A stretch of 64,000 nucleotides of DNA from Samsonia erythrinae (GTDB lineage Bacteria > Pseudomonadota > Gammaproteobacteria > Enterobacterales > Enterobacteriaceae). The DNA lies in the NCBI RefSeq assembly GCF_004342665.1, contig NZ_SMBY01000002.1, positions 372,001-436,000 on the forward strand, in the 5' to 3' direction. The notes beneath the pieces are model-generated. The model saw only the letters and a program-made list of their open reading frames with translations, did not search any database and had not been told where the DNA came from. A program made the translations under genes and the position numbers. This document shows positions 27,273-35,565 of this stretch, in pieces (positions within the stretch are counted from its first letter, which is position 1; every line of letters begins with the position of its first letter).

Positions 27273-27510
27273 AGCGGCCTTGCCTCATCGCTATGCAGCG
27301 CGTTTTTATTGTTTCGGGGATGCTGGCGTTTTCTTCTGCCTGGTTAAGGGCGACCTCATACCATTGTAATGATGTGCATTTAAAACCGCATTCTTGACCG
27401 GTACAAACGCGGTAGATGCTGCGCACATTGGCATCTAAGGCAAGGCTTGTACGTGCTCGCATCCATGCGCCGCATTTAGGACATTCGGGGAGTTTTTTAC
27501 GTGGTTCCAT
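27259..27510 (-). CDS. Ogr/Delta-like zinc-finger activator (upstream copy)
   Basis: 83 residues from ATG 27510 with GTGGAA upstream; an alternative GTG lies four codons earlier. The CPKCGAWMRARTSLALDANV segment and CTGQECGFKC give Cys-x2-Cys...Cys-x4-Cys as in Ogr/Delta. The two adjacent copies together resemble the two-finger-domain Delta protein of P4 split into two overlapping genes. Expected to activate late transcription and to respond to a helper phage. Confidence 0.78.
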   Translation of the reverse strand: MEPRKKLPECPKCGAWMRARTSLALDANVRSIYRVCTGQECGFKCTSLQWYEVALNQAEENASIPETIKTRCIAMRQGRYDHL

Positions 27511-27563
27511 GCTGTGTTCCACTAAAAATATTGTTTATGCGTACATTATAACGGGAATGTTGT

Positions 27564-27583
27564 TGGGGGTACATTTGGGGGTA
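27564..27583 (+). repeat. Right-arm integrase-binding repeats
   Basis: Two TGGGGGTA copies at 27564-27571 and 27576-27583, identical to the four at the left end and 60-80 bases inside the 27643 att repeat. They support that repeat as the satellite's right end. Confidence 0.7.
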
Positions 27584-27642
27584 TTGAAAACTTATAATTA
27601 AATATTATCCATATAAATCAGTTGTAATTGTGTCTTGTTATA

Positions 27643-27654
27643 TTCCCTTCACTT
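27643..27654 (+). repeat. attR of the satellite
   Basis: ATTCCCTTCACT repeats the last 12 bases of the attL core. It is shorter than the 30925 copy but is flanked by arm-type sites. Confidence 0.65.
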
Positions 27655-27736
27655 CATTAAAGTCAACTGATCCTATCCGCCATTAGTGGACACGCGATTG
27701 ACTAAGTGAGTAACCCTCAATTAAGAGGTGACTCAC

Positions 27737-27892
27737 ATGACAAAACCAGCATCAACCAATAAGAAATCCCGTAAGCTGCATACGCCCGAATTCCGCGATG
27801 AAGCCCTGAAACTGGCCGAACGTATTGGCATCGCTGCCGCTGCACGCGAACTTAGCCTGTACGAATCACAGCTTTATGCGTGGCGCAGTTAA
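27737..27892 (+). pseudogene. IS3 OrfA fragment
   Basis: 51 codons with the helix-turn-helix start of an IS3-type OrfA (KKSRKLHTPEFRDEALKLAE, then ELSLYESQLYAWRS). It stops at TAA where the family reads on for about 45 more residues. Confidence 0.82.
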
Positions 27893-27904
27893 CAACAGCA
27901 ACAA

Positions 27905-28087
27905 ATGACCGCCTGCTTCTTTCACATACTGAAAGTAGAATGTCTCCACGGAGAACGCTTTTGCAACAGGGAAATAATTCGGTCAACGGTATTTAATTAT
28001 ATTGGGTGCGATGACAATCGCTGGCGTCGCCACAGTGCTTGTGGCGGTCTCAGCCCGGAACAGTTTGAAAATCAAAACCTCGCATAG
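27905..28087 (+). pseudogene. IS3 OrfB C-terminal fragment
   Basis: Encodes only the end of the DDE transposase: [20 protein letters not shown] followed by [18 protein letters not shown]. The catalytic Glu region remains just before the break, but both catalytic Asp residues have been deleted. Confidence 0.85.
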
Positions 28088-28319
28088 GGCTGTGTTCGCA
28101 TTACGTGGGTAGGATCAATGCACCTCCACTGCTTCTTGCCGGAACCGACTAAAATAACCTTTACCTAACTGCTTAATGTGCTGATCTTCAAGAGGGGAAT
28201 TGCTAGACTTGCTGTTAGCTATATCGTTAGTCCTATAACGTTGTGGTCAGCCCTTGTCTGGTAGTGCAATACCTTTCTGGGGTAAAACGGGTGATGTATG
28301 TGAAATGCTTTCGTGATAG

Positions 28320-28362
28320 GGTACGTACCTATTAAAATCATCATAGTTAAAAAGGTACGTAC
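28320..28362. promoter_or_regulatory. GGTACGTACC operators before the RHH gene
   Basis: A perfect GGTACGTACC palindrome at 28320-28329 and GGTACGTAC at 28354-28362, ending at the ATG. Their starts are 34 bases apart and flank an AT-rich stretch suited to a promoter. They are probable autoregulation sites. Confidence 0.7.
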
Positions 28363-28557
28363 ATGTCAACAATAAAACGTGACACGAAGAAATCTTCATC
28401 CGCAGGGAAATCACCTACCTTCCAGATACGGATTTCGCCTGAGCTACGTGAACAGCTTGATGAAGTTGTGGAGAAAGAAGGTGTCAGTCTCGGAAACTGG
28501 TTCAAAGAACTTGCCCGTCAGGAATTGAGAAAGCAGGGGATTGAACCGAAAGGGTAA
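28363..28557 (+). CDS. Ribbon-helix-helix protein
   Basis: 64 residues. After a Lys/Ser-rich start comes FQIRISPELREQLDEVVEKE and GVSLGNWFKELARQEL, a clear strand-helix-helix of the Arc/CopG type, similar to antitoxins and plasmid regulators. No toxin follows within 190 bases, so it is an orphan or an autonomous regulator. The operators overlap its start. 28118-28362 upstream holds no other gene. Confidence 0.72.
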   Translation: MSTIKRDTKKSSSAGKSPTFQIRISPELREQLDEVVEKEGVSLGNWFKELARQELRKQGIEPKG

Positions 28558-28748
28558 TGTTTAGCTAATTGATGCTCGTAATTTACTGAAATCGTTACTG
28601 CATGGGGAAATAAACTAAAAAACCGACAATTGAATACATTCCGTACTATTATCGCCCTAATTATTTAAAAAGCAATTATAGTATGATGAAATGCGATGTG
28701 ATAAATATGTAATCTGCTTGGGTAAATTTTAACGATAAGGAATAATCA

Positions 28749-29228
28749 ATGGCTAATATTATATATTTAACCCTTACTGGAGCAAAACAAGGATTGATAT
28801 CTTCCGGCTGCTCTACATTTGATTCGATTGGGAATAGATACCAGAGTGGTCATGAAGATGAAATATTTACTCTGGCATTACGCCATACAATTACACGCGA
28901 TCAGAATGTTAAACATAATCCTGTTGAAATAATAAAACCAATTGACAAATCCTCTCCCTTATTAGGGGTGTCTATATCAGATAATGAAATTTTAAAATGT
29001 GTTTTTGACATTTACAGAGGAACTCCTGAAGGCGTGTTGAAAAAATACTACACTATAAAGCTTAATGATGCATCGATAGCTAACATTTCAATTGATTATC
29101 CTCACTCTCTTACTCATGCAGATAAACAACCACATGAGATGGTTCTTTTCTACTATAAAGATATTACATGGACTAACCATGCTACGGGGACATCTGGTTA
29201 TAGCTTATGGGAAGAACGAGTATATTAA
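28749..29228 (+). CDS. hcp: Hcp, type VI secretion tube/effector-carrier protein
   Basis: 159 residues. MANIIYLTLTGAKQGLISSG and the end GTSGYSLWEERVY match Hcp proteins, including VEIIKPIDKSSPLLGVSIS and the long DISIDYPHSLTHADKQPHE-type stretch. Hcp hexamers form the inner tube of the T6SS and carry small effectors. No other T6SS gene is present, so this is an orphan Hcp that would use a system elsewhere in the genome. It overlaps the convergent immunity gene by 4 bases. AT-rich, like the toxin genes next to it. Confidence 0.92.
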   Translation: MANIIYLTLTGAKQGLISSGCSTFDSIGNRYQSGHEDEIFTLALRHTITRDQNVKHNPVEIIKPIDKSSPLLGVSISDNEILKCVFDIYRGTPEGVLKKYYTIKLNDASIANISIDYPHSLTHADKQPHEMVLFYYKDITWTNHATGTSGYSLWEERVY

Positions 29229-29632
29229 TAATCAATAAGGTTTTTTACCCCAATAATTAAATTTTCCATTGTCGGGATGTCAATATGTGATATCCCATTT
29301 ACATAAATATCAGAGCGAATATCCGTGTATAGAGTATATCTGACATAATATGAACCTATGTCATTCTTCCTAAAATCGAATGAAATCATTTTTTCCTCAG
29401 GGGCGAATGAATAAGAGCTTGGGGATGGGTTTTTTTCCATTTTAATTAAATTTTCATATAGTTCTCGTAAGTCAAAAAGATGACATCCCCATTCCGCATT
29501 GAACTTAAGTCCCTTTGTTGTAAGTTCGATATACATTTTTAACCAAACATCATAAGCTGTATCCTGCATACCCTCAATTTTCTCAATAGGATATATGTTA
29601 ATCTCAGTGTCTACATCTCGTATATTAACCAT
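29225..29632 (-). CDS. Immunity protein, WapI-like
   Basis: 135 residues with the composition and pattern of WapI-type immunity proteins: short strands near VDTEINIYPI, LTTKGLKFNAEWGCHLFDL, and an acidic C-terminal helix. It lies 9 bases after the toxin gene on the same strand, the usual toxin-immunity order. Expected to stay in the cytosol and bind the toxin's C-terminal domain. The family name is by resemblance only. Confidence 0.68.
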   Translation of the reverse strand: MVNIRDVDTEINIYPIEKIEGMQDTAYDVWLKMYIELTTKGLKFNAEWGCHLFDLRELYENLIKMEKNPSPSSYSFAPEEKMISFDFRKNDIGSYYVRYTLYTDIRSDIYVNGISHIDIPTMENLIIGVKNLIDY

Positions 29633-29641
29633 AAAATCACC

Positions 29642-30349
29642 TTATTTATACATATAATGAGTTATTGTCCAGTTGCTTTCATCGACAACTATCTCTAAAT
29701 TATATTCTTTATTTTCATATGCTTTTTTATCTTTATTGAATCTTGTCTTTGTTATTTTTATTTCGTATTTTTTTAATATTCTGTCAGATTTTCCTTTTAA
29801 ATCTTTACCTCGCTTCCCAAAGCGTATAGCTTTCTCCAGAATATGTACTGGAACATATCGTGCTGGCTCCCTCATATGTGCCGCTGTTGCTGATGTAAAT
29901 TTTATACTTTTTGGTGAAAGCCCTATCTTAAGACGACCTCTCAATGAAGATATAATATTTTCACTTAATCTCACTGAAAGGTTTTTTACAATTCCATTTC
30001 TTGTTGTTATTTTAAATAAATTACTGGCACCCTTTAGTGATTTCCCTACAATAAATCCAAATAGAATTATGTCCAGAGGATCGAAGATAGGTGATTCAAG
30101 TGGAAGTTCGTGCAACGTAACAAACTTTCCATTTATATCATAAATATCATAAACCCCACCTCTTGATTGACCTATATAACCGATGCATAAGCCAGTTTCC
30201 TCATCAATAATTGGCGAGGCTCCAGGAGGAAGTAGTTCTTCTGGTTTAATTGAAAAAAACTCATTTATGTCCAATGGAGAATTGAAGTCGTAAATCCGAC
30301 CAGAATCCTCAAAATCCAGATATCCATTTTTATCTAACAAATCATCCAT
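29642..30349 (-). CDS. Polymorphic toxin with C-terminal RNase-like domain
   Basis: 235 residues. The N-terminal 90 residues are an acidic, Pro/Gly region of the sort that sits before toxin domains in T6SS cargo effectors. From about residue 150 the sequence (ATAAHMREPARYVPVHILEK, then KYEIKITKTRF and VVDESNWTITHYMY) matches the C-terminal domain of CdiA/Rhs-type toxins predicted to have the BECR RNase fold; His158, Arg164, His169 and the terminal His231-Tyr232 are candidates for catalysis. There is no signal peptide. Delivery by the neighbouring Hcp is inferred from context. Confidence 0.72.
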   Translation of the reverse strand: MDDLLDKNGYLDFEDSGRIYDFNSPLDINEFFSIKPEELLPPGASPIIDEETGLCIGYIGQSRGGVYDIYDINGKFVTLHELPLESPIFDPLDIILFGFIVGKSLKGASNLFKITTRNGIVKNLSVRLSENIISSLRGRLKIGLSPKSIKFTSATAAHMREPARYVPVHILEKAIRFGKRGKDLKGKSDRILKKYEIKITKTRFNKDKKAYENKEYNLEIVVDESNWTITHYMYK

Positions 30350-31504
30350 AACTATCTCCTATGTGTTCGCTACAACCCCACAAATCCTTTTTCCTTATGG
30401 GGGGTAATTTCTGCATTTTTTGTTAAATGAGTCAATAGCCATCATCGTATAATGATGCATTGTTTGAAAGTATTATCATGAAAATAATTATAGTATGGGA
30501 TTAATTCTGGTGAAAGGAAGATCTGATAATGAATAGGCTAAAAGGGCAATAGTTATTGCGTACTGTTCGTAAACTCAATGGGATAACCCCTCGATTGTAG
30601 CATCAACCTATGTTAATGAGATAAATTTTCATTTAGCGCTATTTCTTGAATTTTGCAACTGTAGCTCTGTCTAACACAACGATTTTCATCACTGATAGTA
30701 AAATCTCACCCAGGAAAATCGCAGGCTAATGTTGCTGAGCAGAGTCATCAGCCAACGTTTATACCTATTAATGAATGCTATTTCATACATTTTCTTTTTT
30801 CTACCAAAATCCAGCTTCTGCTGTCGGTAAAATTCAAGCGAGAGTGAATATGTATAGAAATGCGTATAGCTATAGAGGTTAAAGATATATTATTCATTTT
30901 AATATCAATAAATTACATAATTTATTCGATTCCCTTCACTGCCCGGTGAGTGGTATCAAGTGCGTTAAAGGCCGCTATTACCTCGCTGATTTATGGCTAT
31001 CTGATGGTAACTCACGTAATTTTTTTGTACGGAAAAGTTTGAGTCAATGAAAGAGTAACATTGTTTTTCCATATGCAAATGGTTGCTAGCTTTGATGAGC
31101 ATCTGCGTATTGCCGATGACGGAATAATGCTCTGTTTAATGCAAAATTTTTATTTGGTTCGGGTAGGGTGGCGTGAAAATACCCCCCCATCATAGCGTCC
31201 TTTCCCGGTTGGTTAGTCACTCGTACTTATTTGTTTGTAGTAAATACGATTTTTTAGGTTATCACTCTTTAATTGTGCCTGAATCAGGTATGATGAGCAC
31301 CGCCGTCAGCCGTCCATCGGTTGCTCAACATCCCCTCTGTGTTATCAGCTCGTTTATCCTGCTTTTTAACCTCATGCGTGATAACGGTCAACATCCTGTT
31401 TCCGTACGACTGAAACGATTCCAATAAATAAGTGTCATGATAGAGGTAGCGCGTAAGAGCGATGTTTTATGCGATGCGCTGTTAGCCACTTAAAGATGAG
31501 TATC
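30350..31504. other. Gene-poor right boundary of the inserted region
   Basis: About 1.15 kb with no supported gene. It contains the outer att-like repeat (30925-30940). Short frames, such as one at 31173-31427, lack ribosome sites and family resemblance. The rightmost part should hold the lpxP promoter. The base composition is AT-rich to about 30950 and shifts towards chromosomal afterwards. Confidence 0.5.
30925..30940 (+). repeat. Second, outer attR-like repeat
   Basis: TTCGATTCCCTTCACT is identical to 15464-15479 in tRNA-Gly. It marks the outer end of the accessory region, so the Hcp module lies between two att-type repeats. Confidence 0.75.
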
Positions 31505-32428
31505 ATGAAAATTAAGCAAAAATTTACCAGGGCATTACTCCACCCACGCTATTGGACGACGTGGTTCGGCCTCGGCGTGCTGTTTTTATTAGTACAACTT
31601 CCTTACCCGCTGCTGATGAAGATCGGAAGCAGCGCGGGGCGTTTATCCCGTCTTTTTCTTAAACGTCGGGTGGCGATCGCCCGGCGCAATCTTGAATTGT
31701 GTTTCCCTACCATCTCTGACGACGAACGCGAAGCCATGATCGACAGTAACTTCGCTTCGCTGGGCATGGCATTGGTTGAGACTGGCATGGCATGGTTCTG
31801 GTCCGATCGGCGTGTTCGCCACTGGTTTGATGTTTCTGGGTTGGAGCATTTACAACAGGCTACCGCGAAGGGACGGGGCGTCATGGTGATTGGCATTCAC
31901 TTTATGTCGCTGGAACTGGGCGGCAGAGCGATGGGATTGTGCCAACCAATGATGGCGATGTACCGGCCGCACAATAATAAAGTGATGGAAAAGGTGCAGA
32001 CCTGGGGACGTTCCCGCTCGAACAAAGCGATGATTGACCGTAAAGATCTGCGAGGTATGGTGCAGGCGCTGAAACGGGGGGAGGCGGTGTGGTTCGCGCC
32101 CGATCAGGATTACGGCCCGAAAGGGAGCGTATTTGCCCCGTTCTTTGCGGTAAAACATGCCGCGACCACCAACGGCACCTTCACCATCAGCCGTCTGGCA
32201 AAGCCCGCGATGATGACCACGGTACTAATTCGCAAGCCGGATGCATCGGGCTATCACCTTGTGATCCAGCCGGAGCTACAGGATTATCCGTATCACGATG
32301 AGCAGGCGGCGGCGTGCTACATGAACACGGTGATTGAGAAAGAGATCATGCGTGCGCCTGAACAGTATCTCTGGCTGCACCGCCGCTTTAAAACGCGTCC
32401 GATAGGGGAAGTCTCGCTCTATGCCTGA
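31505..32428 (+). CDS. lpxP: Palmitoleoyl acyltransferase LpxP (LpxL-type)
   Basis: 307 residues from ATG 31505; E. coli LpxP has 306 and starts at the same point relative to LHPRYWLTWFGLG. The H-x4-E/D catalytic motif is HFMSLE in GIHFMSLELGGRAMG, and the acyl-carrier binding region and RAPEQYLWLHRRFKTRP end are present. One N-terminal membrane helix anchors it in the inner membrane. It transfers a secondary acyl chain to Kdo2-lipid IVA during lipid A synthesis; E. coli LpxP is induced by cold. ATG 31496 is an alternative start. Confidence 0.9.
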   Translation: MKIKQKFTRALLHPRYWTTWFGLGVLFLLVQLPYPLLMKIGSSAGRLSRLFLKRRVAIARRNLELCFPTISDDEREAMIDSNFASLGMALVETGMAWFWSDRRVRHWFDVSGLEHLQQATAKGRGVMVIGIHFMSLELGGRAMGLCQPMMAMYRPHNNKVMEKVQTWGRSRSNKAMIDRKDLRGMVQALKRGEAVWFAPDQDYGPKGSVFAPFFAVKHAATTNGTFTISRLAKPAMMTTVLIRKPDASGYHLVIQPELQDYPYHDEQAAACYMNTVIEKEIMRAPEQYLWLHRRFKTRPIGEVSLYA

Positions 32429-32467
32429 CGTGCCAGCGCCGCATGACCAATGCGGCGCTCATCGTGG

Positions 32468-33952
32468 TTATTCCTTCTCTAACAGCATGCCGCGCAGAGC
32501 GATGGATTTTCTGGTGGCGCCGATGCATTCGTGGCGCGCTAAGTAACGGTAGCAGCCTGCGGCAAGGAGCGCGCCGATAAACCAACTGAAGTTGGCGGCA
32601 TCGCGCCATTGCGGGGTAAAGCTGATAATCAAGCCGATGGCGACGGCGGGGATCAATGCCATCAGCGCATTCGGATTGAAACCGTTCCGATACCAGTACC
32701 GTCCTTTTGGCGTCGCGTCGAAGAGATCGTCCACATAGACTTTCCCGCCTTTGATGACGTAGAAATCCATCAGCAGAATACCGAACAGCGGGCCGATAAA
32801 GGCGCCGAGCACATCCAGCGTGTAGTGAATCAGCTCCGGCGAGTTGAACAGATTCCAGGGGGTGAGAAGAACGGAACCGATCGCGGCGATCATGCCGCCG
32901 GTGCGGAAACTGATGCGCTGCGGCGAGCAGTTTGAGAAATCGAAGGCCGATGAGACGAAGTTGGCGACGATATTGATCCCTATTGTGGCGATGATCATGG
33001 TCAGCACGCCGAGAGCAACCGCAAAACCGCTGCCGATATGCGTGACGGTTTCAATGGGGTCGGTAATCATGCGGCCAAACAGCGACTGCGTTCCTGAGAC
33101 AATCACGACGGTGATGATGGAAAAAAGCAGAAAATTGAAGGGGAGCCCCCAGCGATTGCCGCGGCGGATCTCCTGCATGCTTTTCCCGTAGCGAGAGAAA
33201 TCGCCAAAATTCAACAGCGGGCCGGAAAAATAGGAGACCACCAGCGCGGTTGCGGTGAGCATTTGCCAGGTTTGTTCGCCGGTCGTCAGCGTTTTACTGC
33301 TTAGCGTAAAGGAGATGTTTTCCCAGCCGGTCTGGTAAATAATCCAGACGGCCAGCAGCGTCATCACCACATAAACAGCCGGACCGGCGAAGTCGATAAA
33401 GCGTTTAATCGCGTTCATACCATGCCAGAACACCATGGCCTGCAAAATCCACATGATACCAAAGCACATCCACCCAAGCGCAGACAGGCCGAGCCAGTGA
33501 CTCTGCGTCAGGGGCGCGAGATCCGGGAAAAATTTCAGCAGCACCAGCATCAAGGCATGAGCAGCCAGATAGGTTTGTATGCCATACCACGCAAAGGCGA
33601 TGAGGCCGCGGATCACGGCGGGAATATTGGCGCCGAACACGCCGAATGCCTGACGGCAAATGACGGCGTAAGGCACGCCGCTCATTTGGCTCGGTTTGGC
33701 GACGAGGTTGGCGAAGATCTGCACGATACAGATCCCCACCAGAAGACACAGCAGCACCTGCCAGCTTGCTAATCCCAACGTGAAAAAGCTGGCCGCGACG
33801 ACGTACCCTCCCATACTGTGCACATCGGACATCCAGAAAGAAAAAATATTGTACCAGGACCAGGTCTGAACGCGGGTCGGTGCCAAATCCGCATTACAGA
33901 GTCTGGGGCTGTACATGCTGCTGCCATTACCGGTGTTGATTTTTTTTGGCAT
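32468..33952 (-). CDS. NCS1-family permease, likely allantoin
   Basis: 494 residues with about 12 membrane helices and NCS1 features: SWYNIFSFWMSDVHSMGGYV near the N-terminus, PYAVICRQAFG, and GPLLNFGDFSRY. It is divergent from hpxS-hpxA-hpxB across an intergenic region with two TGTATAC repeats, so it probably brings in allantoin (or a hydantoin). NCS1 relatives such as YbbW/Mhp1 use sodium or proton symport. The substrate is inferred from neighbours. Confidence 0.85.
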   Translation of the reverse strand: MPKKINTGNGSSMYSPRLCNADLAPTRVQTWSWYNIFSFWMSDVHSMGGYVVAASFFTLGLASWQVLLCLLVGICIVQIFANLVAKPSQMSGVPYAVICRQAFGVFGANIPAVIRGLIAFAWYGIQTYLAAHALMLVLLKFFPDLAPLTQSHWLGLSALGWMCFGIMWILQAMVFWHGMNAIKRFIDFAGPAVYVVMTLLAVWIIYQTGWENISFTLSSKTLTTGEQTWQMLTATALVVSYFSGPLLNFGDFSRYGKSMQEIRRGNRWGLPFNFLLFSIITVVIVSGTQSLFGRMITDPIETVTHIGSGFAVALGVLTMIIATIGINIVANFVSSAFDFSNCSPQRISFRTGGMIAAIGSVLLTPWNLFNSPELIHYTLDVLGAFIGPLFGILLMDFYVIKGGKVYVDDLFDATPKGRYWYRNGFNPNALMALIPAVAIGLIISFTPQWRDAANFSWFIGALLAAGCYRYLARHECIGATRKSIALRGMLLEKE

Positions 33953-34038
33953 GGAATCTGCTCCTTTTACCCAGGTCGTTAAGGAAATGACGTTGTGTAA
34001 AACGACGTTGCATGAATCAGGCCAAAATTCATTTTTTT

Positions 34039-34067
34039 GTATACATAGATGATCTTTGCTGTATACG
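34039..34067. promoter_or_regulatory. HpxS/GntR operator candidates
   Basis: TGTATACA at 34039-34046 and TGTATACG at 34060-34067, 21 bases apart, between the divergent permease and hpxS. The symmetrical GTATAC core fits FadR-subfamily GntR operators. A perfect ATTGTATACAAT occurs inside hpxA at 35318-35329. Confidence 0.6.
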
Positions 34068-34099
34068 ATTTAAAGGGGCTGCAACAACGGGAAGATAAA

Positions 34100-34822
34100 A
34101 TGAACTACACGTACGGACTTGAAAACGCGTCATTATCCCAGCAAAAAGATGAGGTTATTTTTCAGGCATTGCTCAATGCCATTGTGGAACATCAGTTGTT
34201 GCCGGGAACAAAATTGCCGGAGGAAGCGCTGGCAGACGTGTTTGAAGTGAGCAGAACGGGGATCCGAAAAGTTTTACAGCGTCTTGCCATGGTGCAAATG
34301 GTGACGTTAACGCCCAAACGTGGTGCGCAGGTATCGACCCCCTCAGTGGAAGAGGCGCGGGAAATTTTTCAAACGCGTCGCCTTATCGAGTGTGCCAACC
34401 TGCCGGAGGTGGTTGCTCATTGCCGCGCTCCTCATCTGGCGGCGTTGAATAGGTTGATCGCCACGGAACAGCAGGCACATGCCGAGCAAAACGGGGCGGA
34501 GGCGATCCGTCAGTCTGCCGCCTTCCATATTCAGTTACAGGCGATTTCCGGCAACACGGTGTTAACGGGAATGGTCTCACAGCTAACGCTGCGCTCATCG
34601 CTGGTCATTGCCGCTTATGGATCGCCGTGGCAGCAAGGCTGCCGGTGTCACGATCATCATGACCTTCTCGCGCTGTTGCGGGAGAAAAAGGTGCAGGCGC
34701 TGTCTGACGCGCTGTCACGACATTTCGATGACATTGTAGCGAGCTTGCGTTTTGACAGAGGTGAAGATGCCGAGCCTGACTTTTGCCGTCTGTTTGGCCA
34801 TCTTAAGGAGAAATTCGTATGA
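34100..34822 (+). CDS. hpxS: GntR-family regulator of allantoin genes (HpxS-like)
   Basis: 240 residues from ATG 34100, preceded by GGGAAGATAAA. An N-terminal winged helix (LPEEALADVFEVSRTGIRKV) is followed by an FCD-type ligand domain with the metal-binding His residues typical of the FadR subgroup. It overlaps the racemase gene by 4 bases (ATGA). In Klebsiella the hpxSAB order is regulator, allantoin racemase, allantoinase, the same as here. It probably represses or activates the module and the divergent permease in response to allantoin. Confidence 0.83.
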   Translation: MNYTYGLENASLSQQKDEVIFQALLNAIVEHQLLPGTKLPEEALADVFEVSRTGIRKVLQRLAMVQMVTLTPKRGAQVSTPSVEEAREIFQTRRLIECANLPEVVAHCRAPHLAALNRLIATEQQAHAEQNGAEAIRQSAAFHIQLQAISGNTVLTGMVSQLTLRSSLVIAAYGSPWQQGCRCHDHHDLLALLREKKVQALSDALSRHFDDIVASLRFDRGEDAEPDFCRLFGHLKEKFV

Positions 34823-35556
34823 ATCCATTGTTGATTCAGGTGATTAACCCCAATACCAGCCTCGCCATGACCGAAACGATCGGGATGGCGGCTCGTGCTG
34901 TTGCCGCTACGGGGACGGAGATTATTGCGGTGTCGCCTTCTCAGGGCGTGCCTTCCATTGAGGGGCATTTTGATGAAGCGATAGCGGCGGTTGGCGTGTT
35001 GGAACAGGTCAAGCGGGGAAAAGCGCAGGGCGTCGACGGGCACATTATTGCCTGCTTTGGCGATCCCGGTTTGCTCGCGGCGCGTGAAGTTGCCAGCAAG
35101 CCGGTGATTGGTATTGCAGAGGCCGCCATGCATATGGCGACGCTGGTGGCAACGCGCTTCTCCATTGTCACCACGCTGCCGCGCACCGTGATTATCGCGC
35201 GTCATTTATTACAGCGTTATGGTTTTGAGCATCACTGTGCCGCACTGCATGCGATCGATTTGCCCGTGCTGGCGCTGGAACAGGATAGCGGTATCGCGCA
35301 GCAGAAAGTGCGTGAATATTGTATACAATCCCTGCATCAGGATGGCGTGGGGGCGATTGTGCTTGGCTGCGGCGGCATGGCCGATCTGGCGCAAGCACTG
35401 ACGCGCGAACTGGCGATTCCGGTTATTGACGGCGTCAGCGCTGCGGTGAAACTGATTGAATCCTTGTCGGCACTGGGGCTGACGACCAGTAAACACGGCG
35501 ATCTGGATTACCCTGTCGCCAAGCCGTTGAGCGGCATGTTTAGCACTTTGCGCTAA
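34819..35556 (+). CDS. hpxA: Allantoin racemase (Asp/Glu/hydantoin racemase family)
   Basis: 245 residues. Two catalytic Cys are visible, in HIIACFGDPGLLAA (about residue 77) and VLGCGGMADL (about residue 184), as in cofactor-independent racemases of the hydantoin family. It converts between allantoin enantiomers so that a stereospecific allantoinase can finish the conversion. It is coupled to hpxS and lies 9 bases before the allantoinase gene. Confidence 0.87.
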   Translation: MNPLLIQVINPNTSLAMTETIGMAARAVAATGTEIIAVSPSQGVPSIEGHFDEAIAAVGVLEQVKRGKAQGVDGHIIACFGDPGLLAAREVASKPVIGIAEAAMHMATLVATRFSIVTTLPRTVIIARHLLQRYGFEHHCAALHAIDLPVLALEQDSGIAQQKVREYCIQSLHQDGVGAIVLGCGGMADLAQALTRELAIPVIDGVSAAVKLIESLSALGLTTSKHGDLDYPVAKPLSGMFSTLR

Positions 35557-35565
35557 GGAAACAAG

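Larger units (their letters stand above)
15464..27654. mobile_element. P4-like phage satellite integrated in tRNA-Gly
   Basis: About 12.2 kb between tRNA 3'-end repeats. It carries a P4-type integrase at the left end, AlpA, Icd-like and small early genes, a primase-helicase (P4 alpha-like), an origin-like repeat block, a cos-like sequence and two Ogr/Delta-type zinc-finger genes at the right end. TGGGGGTA arm-type repeats lie near both ends (15601-15684 and 27564-27583), which argues that 27643-27654 is the true right end. No capsid-size gene (sid) was recognised. The AT-rich pair at 23.5-25.2 kb looks like cargo acquired separately. Confidence 0.85.
27669..28117 (+). mobile_element. Internally deleted IS3-family element
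   Basis: Imperfect terminal repeats TGATCCTATCC (left) and TGATCCTACCC (right, inverted) bound 449 bases, compared with about 1.2 kb for an intact element. Inside are the start of orfA and the end of orfB. It lies 14 bases outside the satellite's attR. No clear target duplication was seen. Confidence 0.8.

Noticed and set aside
31181-31191. Another integrase arm repeat outside the outer att
   Set aside because: ATACCCCCCCA has extra C residues and is a single copy, so it does not match TGGGGGTA exactly.
31173-31427. 84-codon frame before lpxP
   Set aside because: No ribosome site, odd composition and in the boundary region of the insertion; probably chance.
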